Assembly (NCBI GenBank): GCA_903927345.1
Contig: CAIYMO010000022.1
Coordinates: forward strand, 1 to 61,079
Source of the DNA: an uncultured Armatimonadota bacterium
GTDB lineage: Bacteria > Armatimonadota > Fimbriimonadia > Fimbriimonadales > Fimbriimonadaceae
Length of the DNA stretch: 61,079 nt
Direction of reading: 5' to 3'
The notes below the pieces were generated by a model that did not search any database, had not been told where the DNA came from, and saw only the letters and a program-made list of their open reading frames with translations. Below are positions 52,941 to 61,079 of the stretch, in pieces. The stretch's first letter is position 1. Each line of letters opens with the position of its first letter. A program made the translations under genes and the position numbers.

Positions 52941-55900
52941 ATGCCCCCTAACTTCGTCCACCTCCATAACCACACCGAGTATTCGTTGCTCGATGGTGCC
53001 AACCGGATTCCCGACCTGATCCAGCGTGCCGCAGACCTTGGCATGCCTGGAATGGCAATCTCCGACCACGGCGTCATGTTTGGCGTCATGGAGTTTTACA
53101 TGGAGGCAAAGAAGAAAGGGATCAAGCCGATCCTGGGTGTCGAGGCATACGTCGCCCCCCGCGGCATGGAGAAAAAAGACGGCCGCGCCGACCGAGAAAA
53201 CTTCCATCTCTTGCTACTCGCAAAGGACTTGGAGGGCTACCGAAACCTGTGCAAGCTCTCGTCAATTGCTGCCCTGAAGGGATTCTATGGCAAACCCCGA
53301 GTAGATCACGATGTGCTCCGCGCCCACAGTAAAGGCGTAATCGCAACCTCAGCTTGTTTGGGTTCCGAAGTATGTCAGGCTCTCATGAAGGGCGAATACG
53401 ACCAGGCTCAGTACATCGCTGGCATGTACGCGGAGATGTTTGGCCAAGAAAACTTCTTCATTGAATTGCAGGACCACGGCCTTAAAGAACAACGCGAAAT
53501 CTTCGAGCCCCTCTGCAAAATCGCCCGTGAGCTGAAGCTCCAAACGATTGCCACCAACGACGCGCACTACCTCTGCAAAGGCGATTCGCAGGCTCACGAC
53601 GTTCTGCTCTGTGTCCAAACGGGCGAGCTCGTCGCGAACACGAACCGGATGAAGTTTGAAACCAACGAGTTCTTCATCAAAACGCAAGAGGAGATGGCTT
53701 CCCTCTTCCCAGAGCATCCCGAAGCTCTCGAAAACACCCTCCGGGTCATGGAAATGTGCAACGTCGAACTCGACAAGAGTCGCGCACCGATGCCCCAGCC
53801 AAACATTCCCGAAGGGATGGACAGCACCGCTTATCTCCGCCAACTCTGCGAAGAGGGCCTCCTTCGCAGAGCACGAAATCCAGAATCGAAGCTGGAACGA
53901 CTGAACTTCGAACTCGGAATTATTGAGCAAACCGGTTTTGCCGACTACATGCTCCTCGTCCGCGAGTTTGCCCAAGAATCGCGGGATCGAGGAATCTTCT
54001 TCGGCGTCAGAGGTTCTGCAGCTGGTTCGCTCGTAGGCTACACACTCGGAATCACCGACGTCGATGCCGTCGACTACGACCTCACCTTCGAACGATTCCT
54101 GAACCCAGAACGCATCTCCATGCCGGATATCGACATGGATTTCGAGGACGCTCGGCGAGACGAGATCATCAAATGGGTTACCGAGCGTTTCGGAGAGGAC
54201 CACGTTGCCCAAATCGTGACCTTCGGAACCATGGGTGCAAAGGCTGCAATCAAGGACTGTGGTCGCGTCCTCGGCTATACTCCCCAAGAAACCGATAAGA
54301 TCACCAAGCTCATTCCCGGCGTTCCGGGGATGACCCTTGATAAGGCCTTTAAAGAGGTCACCGAGTTCCGCGAGACAATCAACGGAGATCCCCGGATCAA
54401 GAGTCTCTTCGACACCGCCAAGTCGGTGGAAGGAATGGCAAGAAACAGCGGAGTCCACGCCGCCGGTATCGTCATTTCACGAGACCCCCTAGTCGACTAC
54501 GTCCCTCTTTACAAAGGCAACGACGGTCAAGCCGTCACCGCCTACGAAATGGGAATCCTTGAGAAGATCGGCCTTCTCAAAATGGACTTCCTTGGACTTT
54601 CGAACCTCACCGTTTTGGCGAAGTGCGTTGGTAACATCCGGCGTACCCACGGAATCGAAATCGATCCGCGCAATGCTGACGAAGCGGATCAAAAAACTTG
54701 GGACATGCTTGCTCGCGGTGAAACCACCGGTGTGTTCCAACTTGAGGGTGGCGGAATGACCAGATGGGTCACCCAGCTTAAACCCGCCTCCGTCCGAGAG
54801 CTCGCGGCAATGGTAGCTCTTTACCGGCCGGGCCCAATGGGAGAAATCCCTAAGTTCATCGATTATAAGTTCGGTCGCGCAAAGCCGTCCTACCTCGATG
54901 AGCGAATGGAGCCGATCCTACGAGAAACCTACGGGATCATCGTCTACCAAGACCAAGTTCTAAAGCTCGTTCAAGCCCTCGCCGGATTCAGCCTCGGTAA
55001 AGCGGACATCCTCCGCCGAGCGATGGGAAAGAAGGACCTCAAAGAAATGCAGCGGATGCAGGTCGAGTTCCTCGAAGGAACCCGAAAGAACGATATCCGC
55101 GACGAAGCGGCTAACAAAGTCTGGGAACTTCTACTTCCCTTCGCGGGCTACGCGTTTAACAAAGCGCACGCTGTCTGTTATGCGATCCTGAGTCACCAAA
55201 CTGCATTCCTAAAGGCAAACTATCCCGTCGAATACATGGCGGCTCTCCTGGCGGTCTACCGCACCAAGGAAGATCGCGTCACCGCTTTCATCGAAGAATG
55301 TCGGCGCATGAAGATCACTGTCCTTCCCCCGGACGTGAACGCCTCCGAAGCCGACTTCAGCATCGAAAAGGTCAAGAACAGATCGGTAATTCGATTTGGA
55401 CTCGGGGCCATTAAAGGTGTGGGAGACGGCATCGTCGAGGCAATTATCAAGGATCGAGAAGCCAACGGCCCTTACACCCACCTTTTCGAATTCTGCGAGC
55501 GCGTTCGTCCACACGGCATGAACAAAACGGCGCTGGATGCGCTGATCAAATCGGGCTCTCTCGACAGCATCGAAGCCAACCGCGCCAAGCTCAACGAGCA
55601 CGCTGACGGTGCGATGGTCTTCGCGGACAACCTTGCCAAATCCCGCGCCGCGGGCCAAGACTCCTTGTTCCTTGGGGAAGCCGAAGACGTCACTGCCACG
55701 AACTACCCGATTCTCCCCGAGACCGAACCTTACGGGCGATCCGAAAAGCTGGCGTTCGAAAAGGAAGTCCTCGGCATCTACGTCTCCGACCACCCCTTGC
55801 GCGGACTGGAGCGCGTCCTCCAGAAGGCCGCCACCAACACCTGCGCAAGTATTGAAGAAGCTGAGGAAGGCTCCAAAGTTAAGCTCGCCGGAGTTATCGC

Positions 55901-56408
55901 GAGCGCCAGGACAATCCTCACCAAGAGCGGCAACAAGATGCTCTCCATGACTCTTGAAGATTTCACCGGGGTAGCCCGCTGCATCGTCTTTGCCGGCACC
56001 TTGGAGAAGTTCAGCTCCACCTTAATCAAGGATCAAGTTGTGACCATCACCGGAGAGGTTGTGGTTAACGAACGGCAGGGCGAAAAGACAAGCGAAATCC
56101 GGCTCTTCGAAGCCAAGCCACTCGAAGGATCTCTGGACATCGATCTCCAAAACCTTGCCGACCAGACTGGCCTCTACGTCAAGATCTCCCGATCCACCAA
56201 GAGCGACTTGAACAACTTCCGGCGTCTGATCCAGGATCACCCCGGAGACCACGAAGTCTTCATCCAGATGCTCCCCGAAAGCGATTACCTTCCCATCCCG
56301 CTGGGCATGATGGTCAAGCCGAGCGATGTGTTGTGCGGCGAAATCCGCCGCATCTTCGGAAAAGAATCCGTTGATGTTCGGAGCCACGCGGAACCGGGCG
56401 CTTTCTAG
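52941..56408 (+). CDS. dnaE: DNA polymerase III alpha subunit
   Basis: Replicative polymerase, 1155 aa. PHP domain with HNHTEYSLLDGANR, ISDHGVMFG and TNDAHYL. The palm has RGSAAGSLVGYTLGITDVD and the catalytic aspartates in PDIDMDFEDARRDE; the third lies in KMDFLGLSN. Further on come GIIVYQDQV and FNKAHAVCYAI. A likely clamp-binding motif, QDSLF, is at 906-910, followed by an OB domain (VKLAGVIASARTI). TTATCT ends 8 nt before the ATG. Confidence 0.96.
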   Translation: MPPNFVHLHNHTEYSLLDGANRIPDLIQRAADLGMPGMAISDHGVMFGVMEFYMEAKKKGIKPILGVEAYVAPRGMEKKDGRADRENFHLLLLAKDLEGYRNLCKLSSIAALKGFYGKPRVDHDVLRAHSKGVIATSACLGSEVCQALMKGEYDQAQYIAGMYAEMFGQENFFIELQDHGLKEQREIFEPLCKIARELKLQTIATNDAHYLCKGDSQAHDVLLCVQTGELVANTNRMKFETNEFFIKTQEEMASLFPEHPEALENTLRVMEMCNVELDKSRAPMPQPNIPEGMDSTAYLRQLCEEGLLRRARNPESKLERLNFELGIIEQTGFADYMLLVREFAQESRDRGIFFGVRGSAAGSLVGYTLGITDVDAVDYDLTFERFLNPERISMPDIDMDFEDARRDEIIKWVTERFGEDHVAQIVTFGTMGAKAAIKDCGRVLGYTPQETDKITKLIPGVPGMTLDKAFKEVTEFRETINGDPRIKSLFDTAKSVEGMARNSGVHAAGIVISRDPLVDYVPLYKGNDGQAVTAYEMGILEKIGLLKMDFLGLSNLTVLAKCVGNIRRTHGIEIDPRNADEADQKTWDMLARGETTGVFQLEGGGMTRWVTQLKPASVRELAAMVALYRPGPMGEIPKFIDYKFGRAKPSYLDERMEPILRETYGIIVYQDQVLKLVQALAGFSLGKADILRRAMGKKDLKEMQRMQVEFLEGTRKNDIRDEAANKVWELLLPFAGYAFNKAHAVCYAILSHQTAFLKANYPVEYMAALLAVYRTKEDRVTAFIEECRRMKITVLPPDVNASEADFSIEKVKNRSVIRFGLGAIKGVGDGIVEAIIKDREANGPYTHLFEFCERVRPHGMNKTALDALIKSGSLDSIEANRAKLNEHADGAMVFADNLAKSRAAGQDSLFLGEAEDVTATNYPILPETEPYGRSEKLAFEKEVLGIYVSDHPLRGLERVLQKAATNTCASIEEAEEGSKVKLAGVIASARTILTKSGNKMLSMTLEDFTGVARCIVFAGTLEKFSSTLIKDQVVTITGEVVVNERQGEKTSEIRLFEAKPLEGSLDIDLQNLADQTGLYVKISRSTKSDLNNFRRLIQDHPGDHEVFIQMLPESDYLPIPLGMMVKPSDVLCGEIRRIFGKESVDVRSHAEPGAF

Positions 56409-56435
56409 GGGCGTTAAACCCATACTGGGTAAATT

Positions 56436-57161
56436 ATGAGCGTGAAATTGCTTCGTCTCGTCTCCGCGGCTTCTCTGTTCGCGATCGCCACTGCTGGGTT
56501 CGCTAAGGATGAGTTTGATCTTAAAGTCGCCAACGTCGAGATCATGCGCGACCGCGTGATCCAGGATGAGCTGGGGATCACGGAGGGTCAGCGCAAAACC
56601 CTCAACGGTTTTGCCGACAAGTTTAATGCCGCAAACAACGCAAAGATTGCTGAATACCAAAAGGCAAAGAAACAGCCAGATATGGCGTTCCAAAAATACA
56701 CATTCGACCAATATGTGAAGATGAGAACTGCAGTCCTGGGCTCTCTCTCGGACGGTCAGCTACGCCGGCTGCGCGAAATCACCATCCAAGCCGCCGGACC
56801 ACGGGCAATCATGGACAAGAACGTGGCAACCAAGATCGGGCTGACTGATAAGGACTACACCTTCATCCGCTCGACGATCGTTGCCTCGGACCAGAAAATC
56901 GCCAAGATCAAGGGCGAAGTCGGCGAGATCATCCGCAAGAAGTACGAAAAAGCAGCCAAGCCTAAGACCAAAGCAGAAGCAGAAGCATTGAACAAGAAGG
57001 TTCAGGGCGACATCGCCACACAGATGAAGAAGCGTGAGCCAGAGGTGAGCAAGATCGTAAAGTCCTCCGACGAGAAAGTCAAAACCGTCGTCAAGCAGAC
57101 GCATCTCGACAAGCTCAAGGCACTCTGCGGCAAGCCGTTCCAACCCAAGGCGAAGAAATGA
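56436..57161 (+). CDS. Exported helical protein of unknown function
   Basis: A 241-aa protein with signal peptide MSVKLLRLVSAASLFAIATAGFA. The mature part is almost entirely helical, Lys/Glu/Ala rich and likely coiled. It has two repeated segments of the type VIQDELGITEGQRKTLNGF (about residues 42-60) and KIGLTDKDYTFIR (about 131-143). This LTxxQ-like pattern recalls Spy/CpxP chaperones, though not closely. Its stop overlaps the trpA ATG (ATGA), a curious pairing of an envelope protein with a tryptophan gene. Confidence 0.7.
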   Translation: MSVKLLRLVSAASLFAIATAGFAKDEFDLKVANVEIMRDRVIQDELGITEGQRKTLNGFADKFNAANNAKIAEYQKAKKQPDMAFQKYTFDQYVKMRTAVLGSLSDGQLRRLREITIQAAGPRAIMDKNVATKIGLTDKDYTFIRSTIVASDQKIAKIKGEVGEIIRKKYEKAAKPKTKAEAEALNKKVQGDIATQMKKREPEVSKIVKSSDEKVKTVVKQTHLDKLKALCGKPFQPKAKK

Positions 57162-57949
57162 CGCTGAGCGAGAAGTTCTCAGAGCTCTCTGGTAAGGGCG
57201 AAAAAGCGCTTGTCTGCTTCTTTACGGCAGGCGACCAGCCCCTCGCGGACCTGCCTCGCATCGTGGCTCTTCTCGAAAAGTCGGGTGCTGACGCAATCGA
57301 AATCGGCATTCCCTTCTCCGATCCTTTCGGAGAGGGTCCCACTATTCAAGATTCCTCCCAGCGCGCACTTGAGAACGGCGCGTCGGTGAACAAAATATTG
57401 GATGCAATCAGTAAGTGTCAGTCATCTATTCCGCTGATCACAATGGGCTACTACAATCCCGTGCTTCGCACGGGACTTGATGCATATGCTCAACGGTCCA
57501 AGGCGGTTGGTTGCACAGGCACCATCATCAGCGACCTTATTCCCGATGAAGCTGACGATTGGGATGCGGCATCTGGAAATGCAGGACTTGAGACCATTTA
57601 TCTCTGCGCACCGACTTCAACCGACGCCCGAATTGACCAAGTCGCAAAGCGTTCGACCGGTTTTGTTTATGCAGTCTCGCGCACCGGAGTCACCGGAGCA
57701 GAGAGCGCGGTTCCGCCCGAGGTCAAGGACCTCGTCGCAAAGGTACGGGCGCTGACCGCGAAGCCCGTGTGCGTCGGTTTCGGAATCTCCAAGCCCGAAC
57801 ACGTGCAGATGGTTTGTTCCGTCGCCGATGGCGCTGTCGTCGGGTCCGCCCTCGTGAAATGTCTCCATGAAAACTGGGGCACTCCCGGTGGTGAAGAAAA
57901 GGTTGTCGATCTGATCAAGACCTTGAAGGCCGCTACCGCGACGGCTTAG
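57158..57949 (+). CDS. trpA: Tryptophan synthase alpha chain
   Basis: Cleaves indole-3-glycerol phosphate to indole. The catalytic Glu and Asp are in EIGIPFSDP (about residues 46-54); PTIQDSSQRAL, MGYYNPVL, PDEADDW, VSRTGVTGAE and GFGISKPEHV follow in the usual order. The normally well-kept ADGP after SDP reads GEGP here. 263 aa. trpB is not adjacent, so the partner chain is elsewhere. Confidence 0.95.
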   Translation: MTLSEKFSELSGKGEKALVCFFTAGDQPLADLPRIVALLEKSGADAIEIGIPFSDPFGEGPTIQDSSQRALENGASVNKILDAISKCQSSIPLITMGYYNPVLRTGLDAYAQRSKAVGCTGTIISDLIPDEADDWDAASGNAGLETIYLCAPTSTDARIDQVAKRSTGFVYAVSRTGVTGAESAVPPEVKDLVAKVRALTAKPVCVGFGISKPEHVQMVCSVADGAVVGSALVKCLHENWGTPGGEEKVVDLIKTLKAATATA

Positions 57950-57964
57950 CCGCCCTCGGCAAGA

Positions 57965-57970
57965 TAAACT
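57965..57970 (+). promoter_or_regulatory. -10 box TAAACT, leaderless cmk
   Basis: TAAACT, 6 nt (TAATCC), then the ATG at 57977. Confidence 0.55.
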
Positions 57971-57976
57971 TAATCC

Positions 57977-58642
57977 ATGAAGCCCGTAATCGCGATCGAT
58001 GGTCCCGCAGGCGCCGGAAAAAGCACGGTCAGCAAACTGATCGCCAAGGAACTTGGACTGAGCTACCTGGACACCGGTGCGATGTACCGCTGCCTGGCGT
58101 TCAAGTCACTCGCAGCAGGCTACAGCGTTGAGGACGGCGAAGCGGCGGCAGCCCTCATGGAGGACCTGCATATCTCATTCGGAGTGGGCGAACCGCAGCC
58201 GGTCTACATCAATGGAGAAGACGTCACAGCGTTGATCAGGACACCAGAGATTGGCGAAGCCGCAAGCGCGCTCAGCCAGTTCACCCCTGTTCGGCAGAAA
58301 CTTGTCGCGTTACAGCAAGAACTTGTCGGAGAAGGCGGCGTAATCTTGGAAGGCCGAGACGTCACCACTGTCGTTGCCCCCAACGCAACACTGAAGGTGT
58401 ATCTCACCGCCAGCCTGGAAGAGCGCGCCAAACGACGTCAACTTGAGTTCATCGGCAAAGGAATGGAGGCCGGTTTCCAAGATGTCCGTAATCAAATCGA
58501 GCAACGCGATCATCGGGACATCAACCGCGACGATTCCCCGCTCAAAGTGGCCGACGATGCGGTCGTTGTGGAATCTGCCGATCGGACTCCTGAAGAAGTC
58601 GCCGCTAAGATCATCGGTCATCTGAAGGCAAAGTTGCAGTAA
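57977..58642 (+). CDS. cmk: Cytidylate kinase
   Basis: Phosphorylates CMP and dCMP. P-loop IDGPAGAGKSTVSKLIAKEL (about residues 6-25), LDTGAMYRCLA, EGRDVTTVVAPNA and the LID/arginine region EERAKRRQLEF then RDHRDINRDDSPL. 221 aa. It lies in a leaderless arrangement 27 nt after trpA. Confidence 0.95.
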   Translation: MKPVIAIDGPAGAGKSTVSKLIAKELGLSYLDTGAMYRCLAFKSLAAGYSVEDGEAAAALMEDLHISFGVGEPQPVYINGEDVTALIRTPEIGEAASALSQFTPVRQKLVALQQELVGEGGVILEGRDVTTVVAPNATLKVYLTASLEERAKRRQLEFIGKGMEAGFQDVRNQIEQRDHRDINRDDSPLKVADDAVVVESADRTPEEVAAKIIGHLKAKLQ

Positions 58643-58691
58643 ACTCCCCACGTTCCCGACCAATGCCGGCACGGGACACCTGTGTAACAAA

Positions 58692-59579
58692 ATGGGAGCA
58701 TTTTCGGGACCCCGAGACTGGGGAAGACTTTTGACGGCAATGGTGACTCCGTTCGACGCGAACGGCGGAGTGAATTTCAAGGAAGCCCGGCGACTCGCCG
58801 CTTACCTCGTTGACGTACAGAAAAACGACGGATTGATCGTTAACGGTACGACCGGAGAATCGCCCACCCTGTCCGAAGCAGAAAAATTCCAACTTCTCGA
58901 GGAAGTGCTGGACGAAGTTGGCGGTCGAGCTGCCGTTGTTTTCGGGGCGGGATCTAACGACACGGCCGATTCCGTTTACTGCACCCAGGAGGCCACCAAG
59001 CGCGGCGCCCATGGCATCATGATCGTCAACCCCTACTACAACAAGCCCGGGCAGCGAGGTCTCGTCGCCCACTTCAAGGCTTGCGCGGAGGCGACCACCT
59101 TGCCTGTGTTGGTCTACAACATCATCCCTCGCTCAGCGATCAACCTTGAAACTCCATTCCTGATGGAGTTAGCAAAAATTCCAAACATCGTTGGCGTTAA
59201 AGAGGCCAGCGGAATGATTCCTCAGATCAGCGATGTCTGCGCTGCAGCCCCAGAAGGCTTCCGAGTCTACAGCGGTGACGATGGTCTCACTCTTCCGATC
59301 CTTGCCCTTGGCGGACACGGAGTGGTCAGCGTTGCAGGTCACGTTGTTGGTGCTCAGATCAAGCAAATGATCGAGCTCTTTCCAACCGATCCGGCTGCAG
59401 CAGCAAAAATTCACCACGAAATCGTGCCGGTCATCAAGGCTTGCTTCTGCGCGCCAAACCCGGTTCCGGTCAAATGGATGCTATCCCAACGTGGATTCGA
59501 CTGCGCCACCGTGCGACTTCCACTTGTCCCGCTCGATGATTCTGAACTTTCCGTCATCAAAGCGGTCTTCAAGGGGTAA
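58692..59579 (+). CDS. dapA: 4-hydroxy-tetrahydrodipicolinate synthase
   Basis: Entry enzyme of the DAP/lysine branch, condensing pyruvate with aspartate semialdehyde. Motifs: TAMVTPFDANGGVNF, NGTTGESPTLSEAE (about residues 52-65), the Tyr and Arg in VYNIIPRSA, and the Schiff-base Lys in VGVKEASG (about residue 167). The region is usually YNVPGRT, so the YNIIPRSA variant is notable, though Tyr and Arg are kept. 295 aa. With dapF it feeds MurE. Confidence 0.93.
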   Translation: MGAFSGPRDWGRLLTAMVTPFDANGGVNFKEARRLAAYLVDVQKNDGLIVNGTTGESPTLSEAEKFQLLEEVLDEVGGRAAVVFGAGSNDTADSVYCTQEATKRGAHGIMIVNPYYNKPGQRGLVAHFKACAEATTLPVLVYNIIPRSAINLETPFLMELAKIPNIVGVKEASGMIPQISDVCAAAPEGFRVYSGDDGLTLPILALGGHGVVSVAGHVVGAQIKQMIELFPTDPAAAAKIHHEIVPVIKACFCAPNPVPVKWMLSQRGFDCATVRLPLVPLDDSELSVIKAVFKG

Positions 59580-59591
59580 AACCCGGCAACC

Positions 59592-60407
59592 ATGCGTCGC
59601 TTTGCTTTTGCGTTGTGTTTCTGTCTGACCGCCGGAGCCGGTCAGGCATTCCCCGGCTTCTATGACAAGCTGGTCGAGAAATACGCATTCGCGCCAGACT
59701 CTGCGGCCGCAAAAGCGAAGTGCCAAGTCTGCCACGATGGAAAGCCACCTCGCCTCAACATCTTTGGTAAACAAGTCAAAGGTGCTCTCGCTCCCGACAT
59801 GGTGCTCTCGCCAGAAGTGCTCGCAAAAATTGGGGCAGAAGACGCGAATGGCGACGGGAAAACCAACGACGAAGACCTAGCGGCAGGAGCGCTCCCCGGA
59901 GGAGCGGGATCCACAAAATCAAATGCCCCCGGTGCAAGATCCGAGCGGGAGGACGATGATGACGACGACGATGAAGAAGGCGAAGAACACACCGCGCCTT
60001 CGAGCACCAGCACTGAACTCATCCCGAAGCACTCGATGCACCCCGCGATGGCCCACTTCCCTCTCGCACTCTGGGCAGTTGCCGCGTTTTTCGAACTATT
60101 CGGTCGGTACCGGAAGCAGAAGTCGTATCACGATATTGCGATCGCAAACCTCGGAATTGGGCTGATCGCGTCAATCGTTACCATCGGGACCGGCATCGCC
60201 GCGATGCTTCGCCTAGGATACTGGCCGCTCACCGCGAACCCGATGATCATCCACCTTGCATTGGCATCCGGAAGCACACTTCTCGCCCTTGGAGCCTGGT
60301 CACAGCGTAAGAAAGATGGGTTAGGATTCCTCATACTCCTCTGCCTAAGCGCGGGCTCGGTCTTGCTCGCCGGGCATTTTGGCGGCGACATGGTTTTTGC
60401 CCAATAA
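59592..60407 (+). CDS. Exported heme protein with acidic linker and DUF2231 membrane domain
   Basis: A 271-aa protein in three parts. After a signal peptide comes a small domain with one CQVCH heme motif (about residues 43-47). It contains DANGDGKTNDED, an EF-hand/dockerin-like calcium loop. A strongly acidic Asp/Glu run (about 116-126) links it to a four-helix DUF2231 membrane domain with HPAMAHFPLALWAV. It probably handles electrons at the membrane. It follows dapA by 12 nt, so may be co-transcribed. Confidence 0.75.
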   Translation: MRRFAFALCFCLTAGAGQAFPGFYDKLVEKYAFAPDSAAAKAKCQVCHDGKPPRLNIFGKQVKGALAPDMVLSPEVLAKIGAEDANGDGKTNDEDLAAGALPGGAGSTKSNAPGARSEREDDDDDDDEEGEEHTAPSSTSTELIPKHSMHPAMAHFPLALWAVAAFFELFGRYRKQKSYHDIAIANLGIGLIASIVTIGTGIAAMLRLGYWPLTANPMIIHLALASGSTLLALGAWSQRKKDGLGFLILLCLSAGSVLLAGHFGGDMVFAQ

Positions 60408-60456
60408 TTTGGAACAAGACTGCCGGGTTTTGAGTTAATATTTACTAGCAGGCTGT

Positions 60457-60618
60457 TGAGCCAGCGCCGAGTTCCGCCCTCAAAAGCGGGAACGGGGGAC
60501 CCATAACTTGGGGTGAGTTCTCGAGAAATCGAGGAAGGGACGCTCTTGGCCCTAACCCGTCAGCTAACCCCGTAGGCGAACGAGAGATGTAAAGCGTAAG
60601 CAATCATCCCCCGGCTCA
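60457..60618 (+). ncRNA. c-di-AMP riboswitch (ydaO-yuaA class)
   Basis: The conserved blocks of this class are in order: closing stem TGAGCC/GGCTCA (60457-60462 and 60613-60618), GGGGGACCCA (60494-60503), GGGGTGAG (60510-60517), CTCTT (60543-60547), and the hallmark CCCGTCAGCTAACC (60556-60569), GTAGGCG and GAGAG. Side stem GTTCC.GC/GCGGGAAC is also present. The stretch 60619-60787 between the aptamer and the next ATG is the likely expression platform; I see no clear intrinsic terminator in it. TAATAT at 60436-60441 is a possible -10. Confidence 0.9.
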
Positions 60619-60787
60619 CGGTTTGGGACGCCATCGTGCGCCCCTTGCACCTCCTGGTCGGGGCTCTGGGCTGAAAAGCCTGGGGCCTCGGTTGCTTATC
60701 CTGGGGCATTTCAGTCTTCCGCCGAATCCTTTAGATTCAAGTGCGCCCCTTCGCGTTTACGAATGGGTTAAAATCGCGGGAACGACT

Positions 60788-61079
60788 ATGAACTCCGTCT
60801 TAATTCTTGCGAGCATTCTTTGGACGCGCCCGACGACGAGCACGCCCGCTCTGACAAACCCGGCGGCGATAAGCACCCCTCAACCGGCGAACAAAGTTAA
60901 TCCGGTTGTCACCCAAGTCAACGCCAAGAAGGCTCTGTATCACTCCGTTTATGATCAGTGGAAGTCCATCCGCGGAACCACGATCTCAAACGACGGAAAC
61001 TGGATCGCCTACGCCATCGCTGCCCAGGAGGGCGACATGGTCTTGGAAGTTCAAAATACGACGACTGGCGCCAAGTTCA
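60788..61079 (+). CDS. S9-family (prolyl oligopeptidase-like) peptidase, N-terminal part
   Basis: An exported protein cut by the window end. A hydrophobic start (MNSVLILASILW), a Pro/Thr/Ala linker, and then VYDQWKSIRGTTISNDGNWI with AYAIAAQEGDMVL follow. This is the opening blade of the beta-propeller of S9 peptidases such as acylaminoacyl peptidase or DPP relatives. The catalytic domain lies outside. It is the first gene after the c-di-AMP riboswitch and so its probable target. Confidence 0.75.
   Translation, partial: MNSVLILASILWTRPTTSTPALTNPAAISTPQPANKVNPVVTQVNAKKALYHSVYDQWKSIRGTTISNDGNWIAYAIAAQEGDMVLEVQNTTTGAKF

Noticed and set aside
53349-54458. 369-codon minus-strand open frame opposite dnaE
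   Set aside because: Antisense shadow of a complete dnaE.

Overview
The window is a gene-dense bacterial chromosome segment made almost wholly of core genes: cell wall, translation, DNA replication and segregation, amino acid synthesis. I see no phage, insertion sequence, integrase or CRISPR array. The gene content fits a diderm with meso-DAP peptidoglycan: MurE carries the DNPR motif, dapA and dapF are present, and there are many lipoproteins, a Wza-like SLBB protein, PilZ and Hfq. I infer an organism near the Armatimonadota/Fimbriimonadia from the overall mix (orphan flagellin, S9 peptidases, c-di-AMP riboswitch, leaderless promoters). That placement is only moderately supported and would need a marker-gene tree.

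Layout. 1-9206 (minus): a classical dcw cluster, mraZ-rsmH-ftsL-like-ftsI-murE-murF-mraY-murD-ftsW (ftsW cut by the window edge), with tight stop/start overlaps, a clear promoter and three MraZ boxes. 9256-9615: an inverted repeat, a perfect hairpin and a likely 36-residue membrane protein gene. 9616-22500: a short MetH (homocysteine and folate modules only), etfBA, a SurA-like isomerase, mazG, flagellin, parB, a GNAT/nitrilase pair, an HHH protein, lipoproteins and a SIS-domain sugar-phosphate enzyme. 22568-31835: an S9 peptidase, transketolase, a secreted GH42-like protein, and an operon tRNA-Asp/tRNA-Phe/SLBB protein/VanX-like dipeptidase. 31850-38622: nusA-ylxR-infB with a leader terminator and no rimP, then an ADP-ribosylglycohydrolase and miaA-hfq-dapF. 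38619-47894: PilZ, smpB, FKBP, an SDR, a cytochrome/copper-monooxygenase-like protein, tRNA-Cys/scpA/scpB/DD-carboxypeptidase, PAP2, aroC and an orphan pstB. 47937-61079: a beta-propeller protein, rluB, an MFS transporter, dnaE, trpA, cmk, dapA, a heme/DUF2231 protein, and a c-di-AMP riboswitch ahead of a truncated S9 peptidase.

The strongest unifying signal is regulatory. Thirteen genes on both strands have a TANNNT box ending exactly 6 or 7 nt before the start codon, which predicts leaderless mRNAs. Genes inside operons, or with real leaders (mraZ, hfq, the 22568 peptidase), instead carry Shine-Dalgarno sequences. The same rule places the miaA start at an ATC codon, the only position that keeps its P-loop. 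A second pattern is compaction: five of eight convergent gene pairs overlap by exactly the 4 nt shared by two opposed stop codons, and two divergent pairs have back-to-back -10 boxes only 13-14 bp apart.

Together the genes build and remodel meso-DAP peptidoglycan (dcw genes, DapA/DapF, DD-carboxypeptidase, VanX-like enzyme), run translation (NusA, IF2, SmpB, Hfq, MiaA, RluB, three tRNAs) and copy and segregate the chromosome (DnaE, ParB, ScpA/B).
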